This document shows, piece by piece, positions 56,915 through 58,788 of a DNA stretch of 58,788 bases. Under the pieces are notes generated by a model that did no database searches, was not told the origin of the DNA, and was given only the letters and a program-made list of their open reading frames with translations. Source of the DNA: a virus; IMG/VR virus record IMGVR_UViG_3300020420_000017, positions 1 through 58,788 of that record. One strand, written 5' to 3'. Position 1 is the stretch's first letter. Every line of letters starts with the position of its first letter. The translations under genes were made by a program, and so were the position numbers.

Positions 56915-57636
56915 TATTTTACCTTGTAGAGCGCATAACCGTAGCTGGTAAAAGCAGTTATACTGTTAGTTAAAAAATAAAATCTATCCATTTTTGCAGT
57001 CTTAGCGACAACAAAACTTCCGGAAGTTTCGTAATGATAAGCGTCGTTATGTCTTTTTTCTACAGTGTTCATATATTTGCATCTTGTATATCTTGTGGTT
57101 TCATTAGTATTATAGAATTCAAACTTAAAAGTTGTCATTTCAAAATCATCGCTTCCATCACCGACAAATCCACCTGTAAATAACGCAAAATTGTTTCCAT
57201 CTACATCGCCTTGAGGTGATACACCAGATCCTGAATTATTTGAGTACGCATAAGCGCCCAAATACCTGTAATCTGTAGATCCCGCGACTGCACCAGATTC
57301 TCCAAGTTCTCTAACTCTTCCAGCCCAATATGTGTTCGACGCCGTGGTACTCTTTACGCCATTAAGATGTAAAATTAAATGATTAAAATCTTCAGTAGTA
57401 GGTAAAGTAATTTCTATTTGAGTAACGCCTGTCACGGTTGCAGAAGAACTTGAAAATTTTTCCATAGCGCCTGCTCCACTTATCGTGCCTGTAAATGTAT
57501 AATCACCTGTAAGATCTAATTCAGATGAACCTATTGCGTTTGCAGGTATCTTAGCAGAAGTCACAGCGTCAGCAGCGATCTTTGCTGTAGTTATCGCGTT
57601 ATCTTGAAAACTTGCCGCTCTTAACTTAGTTGTCAT
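56914..57636 (-). CDS. Tail-fibre tip-like protein with SAKI repeat N-terminus
   Basis: The protein has 240 residues. The N-terminal 50 residues have an ITTAKIAADAVTSAKIPANA repeat typical of phage fibre shafts. A beta-rich globular domain follows (FNHLILHLNGVKSTTASNTY; FKFEFYNTNETTRYTRCK). It is a good candidate for carbohydrate or receptor contact. Confidence 0.65.
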   Translation of the reverse strand: MTTKLRAASFQDNAITTAKIAADAVTSAKIPANAIGSSELDLTGDYTFTGTISGAGAMEKFSSSSATVTGVTQIEITLPTTEDFNHLILHLNGVKSTTASNTYWAGRVRELGESGAVAGSTDYRYLGAYAYSNNSGSGVSPQGDVDGNNFALFTGGFVGDGSDDFEMTTFKFEFYNTNETTRYTRCKYMNTVEKRHNDAYHYETSGSFVVAKTAKMDRFYFLTNSITAFTSYGYALYKVK

Positions 57637-58154
57637 CCTGCCACCTCAAATGCTGTTATTGTTGAAAACGAACCAGTTCCACCATTGTTTATCCTTCCAG
57701 TATTATTACCTACTTTAAAATAAGGTTGATATGTTATTGCCGAAGTAGTATTTGGTGAATCTAAAATTTGTAATGTTGCATGGCCATAGTTATAACTACT
57801 TCCGCTAAATAAATTTCCAAAGCCTCTTGTAGGTTCCCCTAAATTTGTTGAGTCTCTAAATAAAGTTAGAAATATAGAATGTGTACCAGTTGGACTTCCA
57901 TATGACATACTACATGTAACAAATATTTTATTTGATGCAGACGATGGAGTTATAGAAACTGACAAAGTATTTGATGCAGCAACAAATGACGTAGATGTAG
58001 TTGTTCTTTCTGTACTATCTGTAGCAGTGACAACTTGTAATATCTGACCCGGTGCAACAATAGATCCTGCAGCACCACTTATCTTATTTCCACTTGCTAT
58101 ACTAACAGTACTTCCGGTTGCCGCTTGTATTGTATTTGTCTTTAACGTGCTCAT
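57633..58154 (-). CDS. Tail-fibre tip-like protein, NTTSAITY type
   Basis: The protein has 173 residues from the ATG at 58154, four codons after an in-frame ATG at 58166 and just after GGAG. It has GQILQVVTATDSTERTT, SVSITPSSASNKIFVTCSM and LDSPNTTSAITYQPYF. It belongs to the family of 54036 and 55075. Confidence 0.62.
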   Translation of the reverse strand: MSTLKTNTIQAATGSTVSIASGNKISGAAGSIVAPGQILQVVTATDSTERTTTSTSFVAASNTLSVSITPSSASNKIFVTCSMSYGSPTGTHSIFLTLFRDSTNLGEPTRGFGNLFSGSSYNYGHATLQILDSPNTTSAITYQPYFKVGNNTGRINNGGTGSFSTITAFEVAG

Positions 58155-58705
58155 ACTATACTCCATTCACCATTGACTGTTACTGTAAAACCTGAATCAA
58201 TCTGTATCGGTCCTGCGCTCATACCATTACTCGCAGAGTCAATCGTAATGTTTTCTGCAATATTATTTGCGTTCGTTCTTATTATTGAATTAGTTCCTAG
58301 CCAAGGTGTATTAGTGTACTTAACTGCTTGATTTCCAGTAGGTTGATCAGAACTACTTAGTGTTACTGTTGGTGCTGCGACTCCACCTGTAAATGTATCA
58401 CCGCTTCTTTTTGCAGATCCACCTACATCAGTTACCGTGACTTGTGTAACTTCAACCACTTCCAATATATCATTTAAAAACGCTGCAGTTGATAATACTA
58501 CGTTTGAACCTGTAGTCGTGAAGTCACCTTCTGGAGAAAGTTTAGCGCCGTTTAAGAATACGTGGCTTGAACTATCAACACCTGATAATGAAACACCGTT
58601 CGCATCATTACCACTAAAAGTTGTTTGACCTTCAGTAGCGGTAAATCTAAATCTTGTAGTTCTTAACTCTACAGTTTGATTTGCATTTGAACCTATATAA
58701 CTCAT
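58151..58705 (-). CDS. Fibre protein with IDSG C-terminal module
   Basis: The protein has 184 residues. It starts MSYIGSNANQTVELRTTRFR and ends ITIDSASNGMSAGPIQID then SGFTVTVNGEWSIV. The first half has the adaptor-type beta units of 56150. It overlaps its neighbours by four bases each. Confidence 0.62.
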   Translation of the reverse strand: MSYIGSNANQTVELRTTRFRFTATEGQTTFSGNDANGVSLSGVDSSSHVFLNGAKLSPEGDFTTTGSNVVLSTAAFLNDILEVVEVTQVTVTDVGGSAKRSGDTFTGGVAAPTVTLSSSDQPTGNQAVKYTNTPWLGTNSIIRTNANNIAENITIDSASNGMSAGPIQIDSGFTVTVNGEWSIV

Positions 58706-58788
58706 GCTAAATCTCCAAAAACTCCTACACTCATTGTATTAAAATCTGAGAGAGTAGAAGCATTATATGCTACTCCTGTAAAATTATA
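58702..58788 (-). CDS. Partial fibre protein (5' end outside window)
   Basis: Only the last 28 codons are in the window, ending VGVFGDLA and a TGA that overlaps the next start. The GDLA end matches other LQQGL-family proteins at 48981 and 49825, so the array continues to the right. Confidence 0.5.
   Translation of the reverse strand, partial: YNFTGVAYNASTLSDFNTMSVGVFGDLA

Noticed and set aside
1-58788. CRISPR arrays, tRNA or rRNA genes, insertion sequences
   Set aside because: I saw no regularly spaced repeats, no cloverleaf-like intergenic segments and no transposase. Gaps are mostly under 150 bases and hold promoters or terminators.

Overview
This window is about 59 kb of an AT-rich T4-like myovirus (Caudoviricetes with a contractile tail). 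Almost every gene lies on the minus strand, and most neighbours are packed with ATGA or TAATG stop/start overlaps. By eye I recognise a near-complete T4 core. For replication, recombination and expression these are gp43, gp44, gp62, gp45, gp41, gp46/47, UvsX, UvsY, UvsW, RNase H, RegA and the late sigma gp55. For virion assembly they are gp13 to gp23 and gp67. The base composition, Hsp20, IscA, MazG, ThyX and the marine-type tail genes suggest a marine phage. The low GC and the lack of photosynthesis genes here fit a SAR11-type (pelagiphage) host better than a cyanobacterium, but the host is an inference.

Layout in window coordinates: 1-9346 holds accessory and nucleotide genes (EF-hand membrane protein, PD-(D/E)XK nuclease, 2OG oxygenase, RNase H, ThyX), then the gp41 helicase and UvsX. 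9371-15307 is a contiguous candidate DNA-hypermodification block: C5-cytosine methyltransferase-like protein, nucleotide-sugar epimerase, UDP-galactopyranose mutase, a glycosyltransferase resembling T4 beta-glucosyltransferase, a UDG-fold protein, dCMP deaminase, dCMP hydroxymethylase (gp42) and a DUF1599/Nmad1-like protein. 15.3-20.7 kb has small genes, an archaeo-eukaryotic-type primase, a MazG-like NTP pyrophosphatase and DNA polymerase. 20.7-23.2 kb carries IscA, a HAD phosphatase, lysozyme and Hsp20. 23.2-32 kb is the RegA/clamp-loader/clamp/gp46/47/gp55 module, interrupted by glutaredoxin, a DadA-like FAD dehydrogenase and serine hydroxymethyltransferase (GlyA). 32.1-35.2 kb carries UvsW, UvsY and a tail-tube-like protein. 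35.2-48.1 kb is the head, neck and tail block. 48.1-58.8 kb is an array of about 20 short tail-fibre or receptor-binding-like proteins and their assembly chaperones.

Regulation is readable from the sequence. Ten minus-strand early-type promoters (GTGTACA/GTTTACA, usually 17 bp, TATAAT) precede early genes, and four of them sit in a repeated cassette with a TTAACATGTTAA palindrome on the upstream stop codon. Seven TATAAATA late (gp55-type) promoters precede lysozyme and structural genes. Two strong intrinsic terminators follow gp23 and a 14-codon ORF. One early-type promoter with a good ribosome site faces the opposite way at 32.1 kb.

The leading hypothesis is that the phage replaces cytosine with 5-hydroxymethylcytosine and then glycosylates it, possibly with galactofuranose. 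GlyA could supply methylene-tetrahydrofolate for gp42 and ThyX, and the 9.4-15.3 kb block would supply the sugar and the transferase.
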